Assembly: GCA_036346205.1 (NCBI GenBank)
Contig: JARFJB010002037.1
Coordinates: 1,367,001 to 1,431,000 of the forward strand
Length of the DNA stretch: 64,000 nt
Direction of reading: 5' to 3'
From: Vesta saturnalis
Lineage: Eukaryota; Arthropoda; Insecta; Coleoptera; Lampyridae
Part shown: in pieces, positions 44,922 through 57,074 of the stretch
Layout: each line of letters begins with the position of its first letter
How positions within the stretch are numbered: the first letter of the stretch is position 1
Translations under genes and position numbers: made by a program
The notes under the pieces: model-generated
The model's input: the letters and a program-made list of their open reading frames with translations, nothing else
What the model was told of the DNA's origin: nothing
The model's database searches: none

Positions 44922-45180
44922 ATTGAGTTGATTTGGGCTCAAGTGAAAAATAATGTTGCAAAGAGAAATACCACCTTTAACTTCAACCACGTTGGAAGAT
45001 TGTTGGAAGAAGAATTAGGGGCTGTTACTCAAGAAAACTGGCAAAAGTGCTGCAAGAAGGTAATCGACCAGGAAAAAAAATTTAGAGAACGAAATACTGA
45101 TTGACGTACAACTCGAAAAACTGGTGATAAATTTGGAGGACGATTCAGAAACTGAAAGTGGCTGGTCTAGTGATGAATGA
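44922..45180 (+). pseudogene. C-terminal remnant of a Tc1/mariner-superfamily transposase
   Basis: Reads IELIWAQVKNNVAKRN (the catalytic-Glu region), then LLEEELGAVTQENWQKCCKK and, after a shift near 45,098, an acidic/Ser tail (LEDDSETESGWSSDE) ending at 45,180. The first two catalytic regions are absent, so the element is non-autonomous. Confidence 0.7.
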
Positions 45181-45792
45181 TTGTGTGACTTATTTGTTAG
45201 TAGTATTTAATATTATTATAGTAGGTAATTATCGCCGTTTGAGTAACTTTTCCCCAAAGTGTGTGGAAATACAAAAATTGATTACCTAAGAAATATCATA
45301 ATTTTTTTAAATCCTGAATAATACTCTTAAAATACAGCCTATTCTGTTTCTATAATTAAAAATCGAACTTATACTTTTTTGATTTTCATAAACGATTAAA
45401 CTGTTGTGTTCATTTGTAATTCAAATATAAAATTTATTACTTGTCAACATGGTTATTTTTTTATTTTATAAATGTTTAAACTATTACTGTTCATATATAA
45501 TTCAAATAAATAAAATATTTTATCCGCAAACGTCACAAAAGTGACACTTTTATAACTCAATGTCAAAGGTAAAAGTTTTACTTTTCAGACATGGAGTAAA
45601 AGTTGTACTTTTGTGCCTAGGCATTTTTATTTTTACCAAATGTGTTTATTAAATGTGCGTTGTTATAGTTTCATTACTTGCAAAGCGTTTACTTGCAAAG
45701 CGTCCTGATTATCTTATTCTTTTACCTGCTAATTATGTTTGATCTTTCCTTTCGATCTTTACCAATTATTTTTACGTTTGCGGATGAAAAAG

Positions 45793-45922
45793 TATATGTT
45801 ATTCGGAGTAAAAGTGACTTTATGTGGCTCAGCTGAATTATTTGCCTCACTTCGTTCGGCAAAATAAACATTCAGCTTCGCCACATAAAGTATCACTTTT
45901 ACTCCTAATAACATAATATACT
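45793..45922. repeat. ~125-bp imperfect palindrome
   Basis: The left arm (ATGTTATTCGGAGTAAAAGT ... ATGTGGCTCAGCTGAA) pairs with the right arm (TTCAGCTTCGCCACATAAAG ... ACTTTTACTCCTAATAACAT). The centre is TGCCTCACTTCGTTCGGCAA. Confidence 0.85.
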
Positions 45923-46114
45923 ATTAAAATTTCTTGTGGTTTGGCGACGAATAATTGAAAACGCGACACCGACGCCACTGGTAATACCTTCAGTCGCTTT
46001 TGCGTTAACGAGTGCGGTCGAATGCACGAACACCCATGCGCGACACGAGGCATTCTTTGGCCGCGCGGACTGTACCTCCTTTAATTGTTGTTATTGACTT
46101 ATTTATTGATTATT

Positions 46115-46940
46115 GGTTACTAATTGGTCTGAAATGGTGAATTACAGTAATGAAGAATACGTAGATATGATAATGATGTAGGAGTTACTGAAGGAAACGC
46201 TGAACATGCAAGACTTATGTATTGGGAACGATTTTTATTCATACGTACCTACCGTAAAAATAATACTACTACAAAATTAATTTAGTGTATGAGAAGTGTA
46301 TGTGTTTCTATGTAAACGTGAATTATAAAAAGTCGGTACTCAATACATGGGCTTTAACTTATAAGAACTTTAAACCGTTATAACGTTCTTATTATTAACA
46401 TTTGATCTCAATTTTTTTTAAAAATAGCTTTATTTTGATTCCCTCTATTTGCCCTTTCTGTTTTCTCCGTAGGTTAGAAATCACCCTGTATATATGGATG
46501 GTCCAAAGTAGGCGTAACAAACTGTGGTAGCAGATAATACTAACCAAAATAAGAAGATTCAATAAACATTGGTCCTAACTCCTTCCTTACCGAGATACAG
46601 GGTCTTTTAGTTGGCAAAACAATTACTTTTTACGATAACTCAATAACGTCTGAAGATATAACAATGCCACTTAGAAATTACACGACCTAAGCTATAACAA
46701 ATGTAATACAGTTTTAAATTACAATGTCCAAAACCTCCATTTCGTTAGAAAGGATCACTTAAAAAGTCTCTTTTTCTTTTGGTCACTTAGCTTAACGGTA
46801 ATTATGTATACTCAAATGTGTTTAAACACATTATTTAAATCTTTACATTTACATTGTGCACTGTGCACTGTATACAATTAAGCCACTTTGGAAATATAGA
46901 TGGGAACCTTAGGATCCAGCTAACCCTGTGAATCCATGAA
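46115..46940. other. Intergenic DNA, no gene seen
   Basis: Contains a TCACCCTGTATATA mariner-type terminus at ~46,482 without a partner nearby. Confidence 0.4.
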
Positions 46941-46984
46941 TACTGCACAAACATATACAAACACGCGCACTCATGCGCGCACGC

Positions 46985-46986
46985 AG

Positions 46987-47033
<47 letters not shown>

Positions 47034-47430
47034 AAATAAACAACCACACACACGAGCACACGCACACGCACACACACACGCACACGCACACGCACACGCA
47101 CACGCACACGCACACGCACGCGCACGCGCACGCACGCGCACGCGCACACGCACACGCACACGCACACGCACACGCACACGCACACGCACACGCACACGCA
47201 CACGCACACGCACACGCACACGCACACCCACACCCACACTCACACCCACACCCACGCACGCACGCACGCATAAACACAAACACAAACACAAACACAAACA
47301 CAAACACAAACACAAACACAAACACAAACACAAACACAAACACAAACACAAACACAAACACAAACACAAACACAAACACAAACACAAACACAAACACAAA
47401 CGCAAACACAAACGCAAACACGCACACACA
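46985..47430. repeat. Compound microsatellite (CA)n-(CACACG)n-(CACAAA)n
   Basis: Three successive simple-repeat blocks with sharp boundaries: CA, then CACACG/CACGCG to ~47,225, a short CACCCA/CACG transition, then CACAAA hexamers to ~47,420. Long open frames here are artefacts. Confidence 0.95.
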
Positions 47431-49560
47431 CATACCTCTTCTACACTGTGAACATTGAAGGTGCAAGAACAGCAGTGAGTTTGCTATCAACACAGCTTTC
47501 AAAATTCTGACATATCCTTTAATTAATTCCCAATAGTAGTAAATACCAAGATTGGTAGATAGAGATTCATAATGATGATCATATATTCGTTTACATTCGA
47601 CCAATCAATCTGGTTTTCAATTTCTTGAGATCGGAAGAATTGTAATTCTACATATGAAGTCCATCTTAGAAGTCCGTTCGACTCCTTCATGTCTAATACC
47701 ACAGTATTTCTTTGATCGCAGTTACCACACCCTATACGCACTACTGGTGCAAGTTTGAGGTGTGTTTTTTATCCAATTTCTACATGTTTTGGATGATGAG
47801 TATCATTCAACAGTTTATAATAGACACAATCAATTAAGTATTCCTTAGCAGCTTGTTTGTACATTCCTGATAAATCATCATCTTTCTGTTGAAATGATGG
47901 GCAGTCAGTATTGTTGTTGTCTTCTTTCTCTTCATTTTTATTTTTACTGTTACTACTACCAACACTATTTTGAGAGCATCAACAACACAACGTTAAATTA
48001 TTATTATATTTCATACTGTTACTGTACCTATGCGGGGTATCCATATATAACGGTAATCTTCTGTGTTTTGATTGTTCCAGAAATGATTTTAATGCTGCTT
48101 CCATTATACTTAGATAACGGATTTACTTGCTCAAAATTGAACTATGACTAAACACAGTTTAAGATATGATTCAGGTTAATTTACATATGGTGGGGTTGTA
48201 ACACTACACATTAAACACAAAATGTTATGTTTGTTGTTTTTCCAGCCACCCCCAAAACTACTAAGGAACATATCTTTCATGTTTAGCAACGTTTCAAATT
48301 TTTTAATGCGGGTTTCTTCTTTGAAATCAAAACTGCAATCGAAGTAGTCTCTAAAATAATTCTAAGAGGCCGTCCTAGAGAGACATACTTAGTATTAATT
48401 ACAGCCACTTCTGTCTCTTTATACTTTTTATATACTCGCGGTTACGCACATTTTTAATGGGTTTGCAATAGGTGCTTTGGTTTAGCCCTGCTAATTCCAT
48501 GTTTAATAATCAGAAGTTGATATTATCTATAAACATATGAGTAGGATGTTATCTTTGATGTTTGGGTGCTAGCATTTTTCTCCTACATGTAACATAGTTG
48601 GGTGATTTGAACACATGCCAAGCATACAATGTTTTCCACGTGTCTCTATGTCTCGTTGAAAGGTATTGTGTGCCCCAAAATCTTTGTTCTTTTCTTTCTA
48701 GTTTTTTATTTCGGGATAAGAACACGGCCGCACCTAGTTAATTAAGTAAACACAAAAAAACCATATTAAAATGACCCGACGCGCGGGTTTTGAAATGTTG
48801 GAGTTCTAAGCAACGCTACCTACCGTACTACTAACGATAGATAACAAAGTTCAAAGTATATCGTTCTCGAGTCCAAGTCACCCCTTTTCAATTATCTTTA
48901 AAATACGAAGTACTGGGTTGAAAAATTTTATGTGGTAACCAACACTTAGAATTATTATAAGTTATTTATTATATTAATTCTTAACGAAAAAAAAGATCAA
49001 CTTCAAAATTGGCGAGCCACCCACACACTAATTTCGGCTTTTCTTAATTATCTTGAAGTTTTGAAGTCTAGGGTAGACATTCTTGGGCAACAATTAGGAC
49101 TCACTTTAGCATTAACGACGACAAAACGCAATTTCAGCATCATAAAAATATGATGCGAGCGTGGTGAATTTGACACCATTAGAATTTTGGTCATCAACCA
49201 GCAATAACGATGAAAAAAGTTTTAATATCCATAAAAATGGGAGGGACCCAATTTCGAACTATTAGTGATTTTTCTTGGGAAATGTTGGGAAGTGAATAGC
49301 ACTAACTATTAAAAAATAATTCAATATCCATACTCAATTGGGGCCAACTTCACTTCAATATCGAGCTTCTTAATTACCTTAAAAACCTGCCGCACGGGAC
49401 TGGAAAATGTTGGGCACTAAACAGCACTACTGGAAGTATTGCTAGTATTAAACTAAAGTTATTTCTTAATCGTATGTGAATTTGGCCTCGCCCTACTTTT
49501 TTAGTTTTTATCATTATCGATTGCAGCACTAACGCTGACATTACAGCATCAAACAACACC
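47431..49560. other. Intergenic DNA, no gene seen
   Basis: Apart from the inverted-repeat arm at 48,525-48,622, no recognisable feature. No coding similarity on either strand. Confidence 0.4.
48525..48622 (-). repeat. ~100-bp inverted repeat, right arm (partner 42,112-42,214)
   Basis: See 42,112. The flanking sequences outside the shared ~100 bp are unrelated. Confidence 0.8.
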
Positions 49561-49608
49561 AATTTGCACAGAAACAGCAAAAAAAGAAAAAAATATATTG
49601 TCGAAACA

Positions 49609-50010
49609 ATGGAAAAAGAAGACTTTTATTCTACCGAACAAATAGAGAAACAGATCTGCAATAGAAAACTCGGTTTATTAAGCATAGTCAAAATTAGCTG
49701 GCTAAATGCAAAAGAGATTAAGATCGAAAAGTCAAAACCCTATTCAATATTCTTTAAAGAATCCCATGAACCAGAAATACTATTTACGGAACTGGGTATT
49801 TCAAAAAAAGTAGAACGACAAAAACAAAAAGAAGTTTTTTATTTCACTATGCTGTATCCAAATGGAAAAGCAATTTCTAATAAAAAATTAGAGGACATCA
49901 AGAATTTGATGGTATTTATTCCAGCAAAAGCTCAAGAATTTTATAAAATGAGTGTCACAGAAGATTTTGAAGATGATTTGGAAGATTTTGGGCCAGCTAG
50001 AAAAAGATGA
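49609..50010 (+). CDS. Unrecognised 133-aa protein
   Basis: ATG at 49,609 (MEKEDFYSTEQIEKQICNRK). The frame is uninterrupted with ordinary amino-acid diversity and an acidic, then basic, C-terminus (DFEDDLEDFGPARKR). The central part has KSKPYSIFFKESHEPEILF; towards the end, NKKLEDIKNLMVFIPAKAQE faintly resembles a short 'IP..Y..FY' module seen in insect transposon-linked ORFs. An AATAAAA-type signal lies ~140 bp downstream (50,146-50,163). A possible splice acceptor (ATTATCGATTGCAG) precedes the ORF. It could be an intronless host gene, a host exon or a transposon ORF. No function is assigned. Confidence 0.45.
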   Translation: MEKEDFYSTEQIEKQICNRKLGLLSIVKISWLNAKEIKIEKSKPYSIFFKESHEPEILFTELGISKKVERQKQKEVFYFTMLYPNGKAISNKKLEDIKNLMVFIPAKAQEFYKMSVTEDFEDDLEDFGPARKR

Positions 50011-50169
50011 ATGAAAAAAAATTTTTCATTAGAATGTTTTTAGTGGATAAATGTTGATTTAAAAAAAGTTACCATTTATATATCCCTATAACTTCACATA
50101 CATAAGTTAGTACATGTAGTTATTTGTTTTTCTATTTCTTTTTGTAATAAAAATTTAATAAAACATGTT

Positions 50170-52480
50170 TGCTTAAAAAACCATGGACTTGGTTCCTTTT
50201 AAAATTAATAACAGTTAAATAGGTATTTCTTAAAAAAGAACTATGCGCCAAACGTCTGTCGAAATGTGTAAATTTTAAGGCTTGTTTTGTCAAATTATTC
50301 TTGTACTCACTTTACATCATTTTTTTCAAAAATGTTACCTACATTAATTATTTATAAATAAACAAAGAGAGATATAGCTCATTCATACTTGAAAATCCCA
50401 ATTTGGCGCTTGGGTCCCTTTCGTTTGACATTATCCACGTTGTGTTCTTGCTTGTATGTTTTAATGGAACAAATTTACGTGTGAAAAGCAGTCAAGTGCA
50501 AGTGATTCGGTGTATAAACAGAAAATATAATTTATTCTACATAAAAGTTAAAAAATGTAATTGAAATATATTTAGTTGTGTAGTATCGATTAATACAAAT
50601 GTAAAAAAGTACTGACAGCACAAGTGTTTTAGTTTTACCCCACATTAAAAACAATGGTGTATGTCCCAACTTGTGCGTTGGATTTATTGATTTCATTGGC
50701 AGCTGAATTTTCACAACACAATATGATCCTTTACTTGACCGCTTTGAAACCTGAAACATAAATCCATAAATAACTAAATACAAAATAAAAATTTATATAA
50801 ATTTACACAAAGAAATAATAAAAGTGTAAAATTATACCTAAAGATTAGATCAAAACATGCAAACTTGTTAGTAAAGTAGCAGTTTAGTTTAAGTGACCAT
50901 CTTATATAAATGGTACACGCAAAATTTTAAATTTTATTTCTTTAGTTCTAGGTAAATGTGAATAATATTAATTATAATAATTGTTAGTATTTGTTCTAAT
51001 TATTTATATAGATGTTACTCTTTTGGTTAATGTGCCTTGGAATAATAAGTTGTTAATTAATAACCATTTGTACAAAAATAATGATATATGTTAGCTTGCG
51101 GTTAATAATATTTATGTAACACTTTGATAGAACTGTTATTAAAAACACATGAAGATACCAGTGATAAGGGCGTAATTTGGTACATCCAAATTCATAAATA
51201 ATAACACTTTGTGTAAATGTCACTGAACTTACACATGCAAACTGAATATTGATTTATACTAATGTAAACTTAATAATTTATTTATGGATATGAAAAATCC
51301 AGTAATTTTACGTAAAGCTGATTGTGAAAATTATGTTATCGGAAAGTATAATCTAAATGTTATGCAGATTTCATCCAATTTCTATTTTATACTCAGAAAT
51401 ATGTTTAACTAGAAAATGTTATTAGTATCTCAAAAAGCCGTGTGAATGTATTTATTAATATCAATGCAAACAATATATTTACGCAGAAGCAAACCCAAAA
51501 GTTTACCCCTTGCCATGTAGAAATTTCCCTTAACGCTAGTTGAAAGTAACGCACGCAATTGCTTTCACAACGGAGATCTTTTCTTGCCGATTAGTAACTG
51601 AAGAATTATATGGTTGTCATTTTCCAGGGAAGAATGTAAAATGAATGTAAGTACATTCTCTTGTATTATTATATTTAAATTAATCTGTTATATATGCTAT
51701 ACTTGATTAGATTTTAGCTATTCTGGTATTTATAATCGTATGACTTTCCCTAAACTTTTACAAATAATTCAAATGTTAGTGTATTGACAGAGATTACCTT
51801 TAACTTGAAATAGTAATTTTCTAGTTGTTTTTCATGATTGGTTTAGGGCATCCGTTGTATAAATCATGAATATTGTATAAACTATGAAAATTATTCCGAG
51901 TGAACTACATTGCATTTTCTTTGTAAACATTTGGAAATTTGAATTTGAGTATCACCCAAAAACATTTCTATCCATGAAAAAACACGCTCAAATAACATTT
52001 CATATTCATGCTTGTTTATATTATAAACGAAGTATGTATAATACACAAAGTCCAAAGTTTAAGGTATATAATTGTCTATAGGGTGGCCCGTTTTAGTTGG
52101 ATTAATTGGGCAACTTTCGTTTTACGAAAACGATTAGGTAACTGCTACGATCCTAAAACTCATATCATTTAAAATTGTGTTTAGTGGAAAACCATTGCAG
52201 TTCCCTACTTTTGGTACACGTGTTTATTGTTATTCTGAATATCTCTATGCTAAGAATGAAGGCAGATATAGATTCGGTAACCACTTTGAATGGCGAATCC
52301 GCCTTCTCTGGGAATCCAGGTATAATTTTAAATGGTATGAGTTATATGAATAAATTTCTTAGTGTGACTTAAAAATCAGGAGATATAAGGAAGTGTTTAA
52401 ACCTGAGAACACATATTTTCTTGAGGCTTTACTTGGTGTTCATCTGGTTACCATGTTATACGTTAAATTAGCACTAGAGT
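50170..52480. other. Intergenic DNA, no gene seen
   Basis: AT-rich, with no supported coding segment or repeat structure. Confidence 0.45.
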
Positions 52481-52489
52481 CGCGTAGGC

Positions 52490-53334
52490 CTATTGAAATA
52501 AGTGGGCACTTAGCCTAAGATAAATCTCAAATTCTATAATATGTATCACAGGCATGGTGAGTACGTTGGGTGCTGCAGAAGTTCCCATTCGAGTTACAAC
52601 GTATGGCTGAGCGTTGTCATGCAAGAGGATGACTATGCATCTGTTACTCGCTATTGTTGGTCTTTTTTGCAACAACACGTCGTTCAATTTGTTCAACTGA
52701 CGTTAGCAGACATCTGCAGTAACAGTTTCTTTCGGTTTTAGTAGCTCTAATACACTATACCTTTCTGGTCCCACCATATGCACAGCAAGACTTTATGGCC
52801 ATGGATATTCCGCTTCGGTGTCGATGTGGATGGACTAACCCATGATTTCTTGCGCTTGGGATTGTCGTAGTAGAGCCACCTTTCATTACCAGTCACAATA
52901 CGCCACATTCTATTTTTGCCTGGCAAGCAATGAAACCGCGACTTTGAAACGGCTCGAAATGGCATTTTCAGTCAATTGGTGTGGTAACCATTTTCCCTCC
53001 TTTTGGATCTTCCCCATCGCATGTAAGCGCCTGGAAACAGTTGAGTCATCAACTGCTAAGCTGTCTGAAAGTTTTTGAGAGTTTGAGCTAGGTTTTCGTC
53101 CAATAAGTCTTGTAATGCATTGTCTTGGAACTTTTTTTGTCCTCCAGACCGTTCTTTGTCATTGACATCAAAATCACCACTTTTAAAATGTTGAAACGAA
53201 AACCGACAATTGGAAAGTTACGGAGCAGCATCACCATAAGTTTCTAAAAGTGTTTGATGGGCTTCGGCAGCAGATTTCTTCAAATCAAACAACAAAGACA
53301 ATGAATGTCGAAAATGGAATTTAAAGCGTTCCAT
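52490..53334 (-). pseudogene. SETMAR-type mariner transposase, degenerate
   Basis: Starts at the ATG at 53,334 (MERFKFHFRHSLSLLFDLKK). Minus-strand fragments in order: helix-turn-helix region (AAEAHQTLLETYGDAAP; SKLSDSLAVDDSTVSRRL-like), then the first catalytic block at 52,965-52,747, where ITGDEKW of the family reads IVTGNERW, so Asp is replaced by Asn. YDNPKRKKSWVSP and KVLLCIWWDQKGIVY follow, then 52,696-52,490 with LLQKRPTIASNR and LLHDNAQPYV. The last catalytic Asp region is missing. Stops and shifts throughout. Confidence 0.8.
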
Positions 53335-54395
53335 GATTGGCGTCTGTATACACAGAATAACTCAATAATACTAAATGGAAAACTGTTAGTTTATATAAAG
53401 AAAATTTTCAGCAATAGATATCGCTGATCAAAATACATGCAAGCACCTATTATCCTATAAATCAAAATAATCGGGTCATCTAGTTCAAGCAGATTGCGAG
53501 ACAAGCGCTTGACGGATTTCAATGATTTCTTTTGATATGAAGGTAATTTTGCGTAGAAAGAAATAAAGGCGCCAGAATTTTATTTAAATTTTTTTGAAAA
53601 AGTCTACAGCCGACTCTAATATTGTTGTCCATTTATATATAAACCTTTGTAGTTAATTTATTACGAGTTTTATTATTATCACTAAATTTAACTTTAAACG
53701 CAAAATTTTGCGGAGGAAAGCTAGTTATAGTAAAAACAGTAGGTAAGTAAACTGAAATTTGCCTTTTCAAGCTTATTATTATTAAAAAAAATCTCAATCG
53801 GCATATTTCAAATATCATTAATCAACCTCATTTTCTATACCAAATTCATACACAAATGGCATTTTTGCAATGTCATTTTTCCTTGGTATCCAACTGAAAA
53901 TTACCTTATTATTTATTTCATTCTTATCAGAATTGTAAATAAAAATTAACAACAATTTTAACAAAAAAGGTAACTTCCTCGTTGGGGCATAGAACTGTCT
54001 GCATTACGAGTCCGATCACTTGACCTCTGAATTTTACGTATACTGTAAGGATATTATTAAATGGTGCAAGATTTTCAAATTTTACCATTTTTGTGTATAA
54101 TATAGCTGAAACTACGTACAATTTTTATTTAAATCCCATTTTTAGCGCCTCGACATAAATTTTCATAACTAATAGTTCTTCAGTGCCTTACATTTGTGTA
54201 AGAATTTTCAACGTAATACCTCCTTTTAAATGAGTTCTTCACTTAAACAAATTAGAAAACTGTGAAGATCATCAGATACTTCCGGTTGCTTTATATTTCC
54301 GAAAAGTTGACACGGATTTGCGACTTTAGTATAATAAACGTGTATCAAATGTAATCATTCCTGCTCAAACAGTCTAACCGTCTAACCCGGGCACG
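53335..54395. other. Intergenic DNA, no gene seen
   Basis: No supported coding or repeat feature. Confidence 0.4.
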
Positions 54396-54399
54396 GACA

Positions 54400-56201
54400 C
54401 CGAGATGGAGACACACACAGGCACACAGACACATAGACACACCGACACACAAACACACAGATACACAGACACACAGACACACAGACACACAGACACACAG
54501 ACACACAGACACACAGACACACAGACACACAGACACACAGACACACAGACACACAGACACACAGACACACAGACACACAGACACACAGACACACAGACAC
54601 ACAGACACACAGACACACAGACACACAGACACACACAGACACACAGACACACAGACACACAGACACACAGGCAAACAGACACAGACACACAGACACAGCA
54701 CAGCAGACAGACACACAGACAGAACACGAACAGCAGACACACAGACACCGCAGACACACAGCACACACACACACACCAGACCAACAGACACACAGACACC
54801 AGACACACCAGAACCAAGACACAGACACAGACACGACACAGACACAGACACAGACACAGACAGACACACAGACACACAGACACAGACACCAGACACACAC
54901 ACACAGACACGAACACAGACACAGACACAACACACAACACAACACAGACACAGCACAGACACACAGACACACAGACACAGACACACAACCAGACACAGAC
55001 ACACAACAACACAAGACACACAGACACAACAACAGACACACAGACACACAGACACACAGACACAACACAACACAGACACACACACAGACACACACACAAA
55101 CAGACACACAAACACACACACAACACACAGACACACAGACACACAGACACACAGACACACAGACACAGACACACAACAACAGACACAGACACAGACACAC
55201 ACACACACACAACACAGACACACAGACACACAGACACACAGACACACAACACACACACACACAACAAGACTAACACAGACACACAGACCGAAAAGAAATA
55301 CAAACAACACAGCATTACAAACAGCACAGACAGACAAGCACAGCACCAGAAGACAGAAAGATACACAGACACATACACAGAACAGACACGAGGCAGACAA
55401 AGACAGACAAAGACAAGCCGAATCAACAGACACAAGACAAACACGACAACAAGACAAAATCAACAAGCAACCAACACGAGCAGCAAACAATACACAACCA
55501 GAACACAGACAGCACACGAAACAGGCACCAGACAACACCTAAATAGGACACAATACACGCACAGCAAACAAGCCGAAAACGCAGACACGCAAAACACCCA
55601 GAACAGACACCGACACTGACACCAACAAACAAACAAAAACAAAAAACAAAAAAAAACAACAAATAGACAAGACAAGCACAGAACAGACAAAACACGAACA
55701 GACACCAGACACACAGACACACAGACACAGACACAGACAGAACAGCACACAGAAACAGACACACAGAAGAGGAAGACAAACACAGACAAAAGGACCGACA
55801 CAGACACAGACACAGACCAGACACAGACACAACCGGGACAACAGACACGACAGACAGTCAGACACAGACACACAGGACGGACACAGACCCAGCGAGACTG
55901 ACAGGACGACACAGACCGGACACACACGACACAGCACAGACGAACAGACACAGACACTGCACGAACGACACAGTCACGGACACAGACAAGCACAGCCGAC
56001 ACACAGCACGACACAGACTGACACAGACACGACACAGACACAGACACAGACACAGACGCCGCCGCACAGACACAGACACGCGACGACGACAGACACGACA
56101 CAGACACAGACACAGACACAGACACAGACACAGACACAGACACAGACACAGACACAGACACAGACAGACACAGACACAGACACAGACACAGACACAGACA
56201 C

Positions 56202-56279
<78 letters not shown>
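54400..56279. repeat. CA-rich satellite: (ACACAGAC)n, mixed CAGACA units, then (AC)n
   Basis: Begins with regular 8-bp ACACAGAC units (to ~54,670), passes through a diverged purine-rich middle (55,270-56,040) with AACAGACA and ACGACAGACA variants, becomes hexameric ACAGAC (56,095-56,200) and ends in (AC)n (56,203-56,279). The long open frames on both strands are repeat artefacts. Confidence 0.95.
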
Positions 56280-56280
<1 letters not shown>

Positions 56281-56829
56281 TAGTGACGTAATTAGCATGG
56301 TAAATTGACGGTTTCTGAAAGGGGAGAAAATTTACAAACAAAACATTTTCAATTTTAAAAATTTTATGTCAGCTTGAATGGTGTGAAGAACAGTTATTAT
56401 GGAAGGGTAAGAAAGAATTCACATTGAAATTCTTTCTTTACATTAAGGTTGATAAATGAGTACGTGTTATTTGGAAGAAAATTAGTACAGATATAATGTA
56501 CTAAGCCGTTGTTTAAGTTCCATTTAAGCAATTAAGGACTAAAACATCGTTAAACAATGACAATTTAATTTTAAAAGCGTATACCGAACACGTTTATGTG
56601 CGATTGCTTTAAATAAAATAAAACAATACTCAGTGGAACATAAGACAGTCGTATACTGTGATTTACAGGTTCCAGGGTACTTAACGAGTCCTAAATTTAG
56701 TGACACAAAGTACTACCGCCATATGCATAAAAAAATGTTTTTTTTTCTTGTTAAAAATTGTTGTTAACGTCAATAATTTACTTTCTCAGTAACTAGACAT
56801 TTTCGTTGAAATCGTTTGATATTCCAATA

Positions 56830-56893
<64 letters not shown>

Positions 56894-57074
56894 TACAAGT
56901 TTCAAGCTAGGCAGAGTTAGATAAGTAAACGCTGTAACGGCACCATTTTTTTAATTTTTCAGTACATGTAAGAATGTTTTTAATGTTATCAACGTAAATG
57001 TAGCAAATATTGTTTAAACAGTATTTGCTTTCACTAGGGAATGAGGTGATGTATTAATTGGATACTTAGTAAAT
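56280..57074. other. Unique spacer between two opposite-strand satellites
   Basis: ~0.8 kb of ordinary AT-rich sequence with a (TA)n tract at ~56,833-56,890 bounded by ACACTATATA / TATATAGTGT, giving a palindrome. No gene. Confidence 0.7.

Larger units (their letters stand above)
44589..46072 (+). mobile_element. TA-flanked DNA transposon (~1.5 kb) with CAGTCCGCGCGG termini
   Basis: The outer ends are inverted: CAGTCCGCGCGGTCAAAGAA at 44,589 and its reverse complement (one mismatch) ending 46,072, with TA directly outside both. Looser inverted similarity continues inward (AGTGGCGTCG in both arms). It contains a transposase C-terminal remnant and a palindrome. Confidence 0.7.

Noticed and set aside
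46835..47604. Overlapping long frames over CA-type microsatellites
   Set aside because: Simple-repeat translation in all frames.
51598..51660. Possible tiny exon (TTTTCCAG ... AATGTAAGT)
   Set aside because: Only two coding residues and no neighbouring exons recognisable.
54345..56341. Several 100-400-codon frames on both strands
   Set aside because: Artefacts of the ACACAG satellite; His/Thr/Asp or Cys/Val repeats with no domain.
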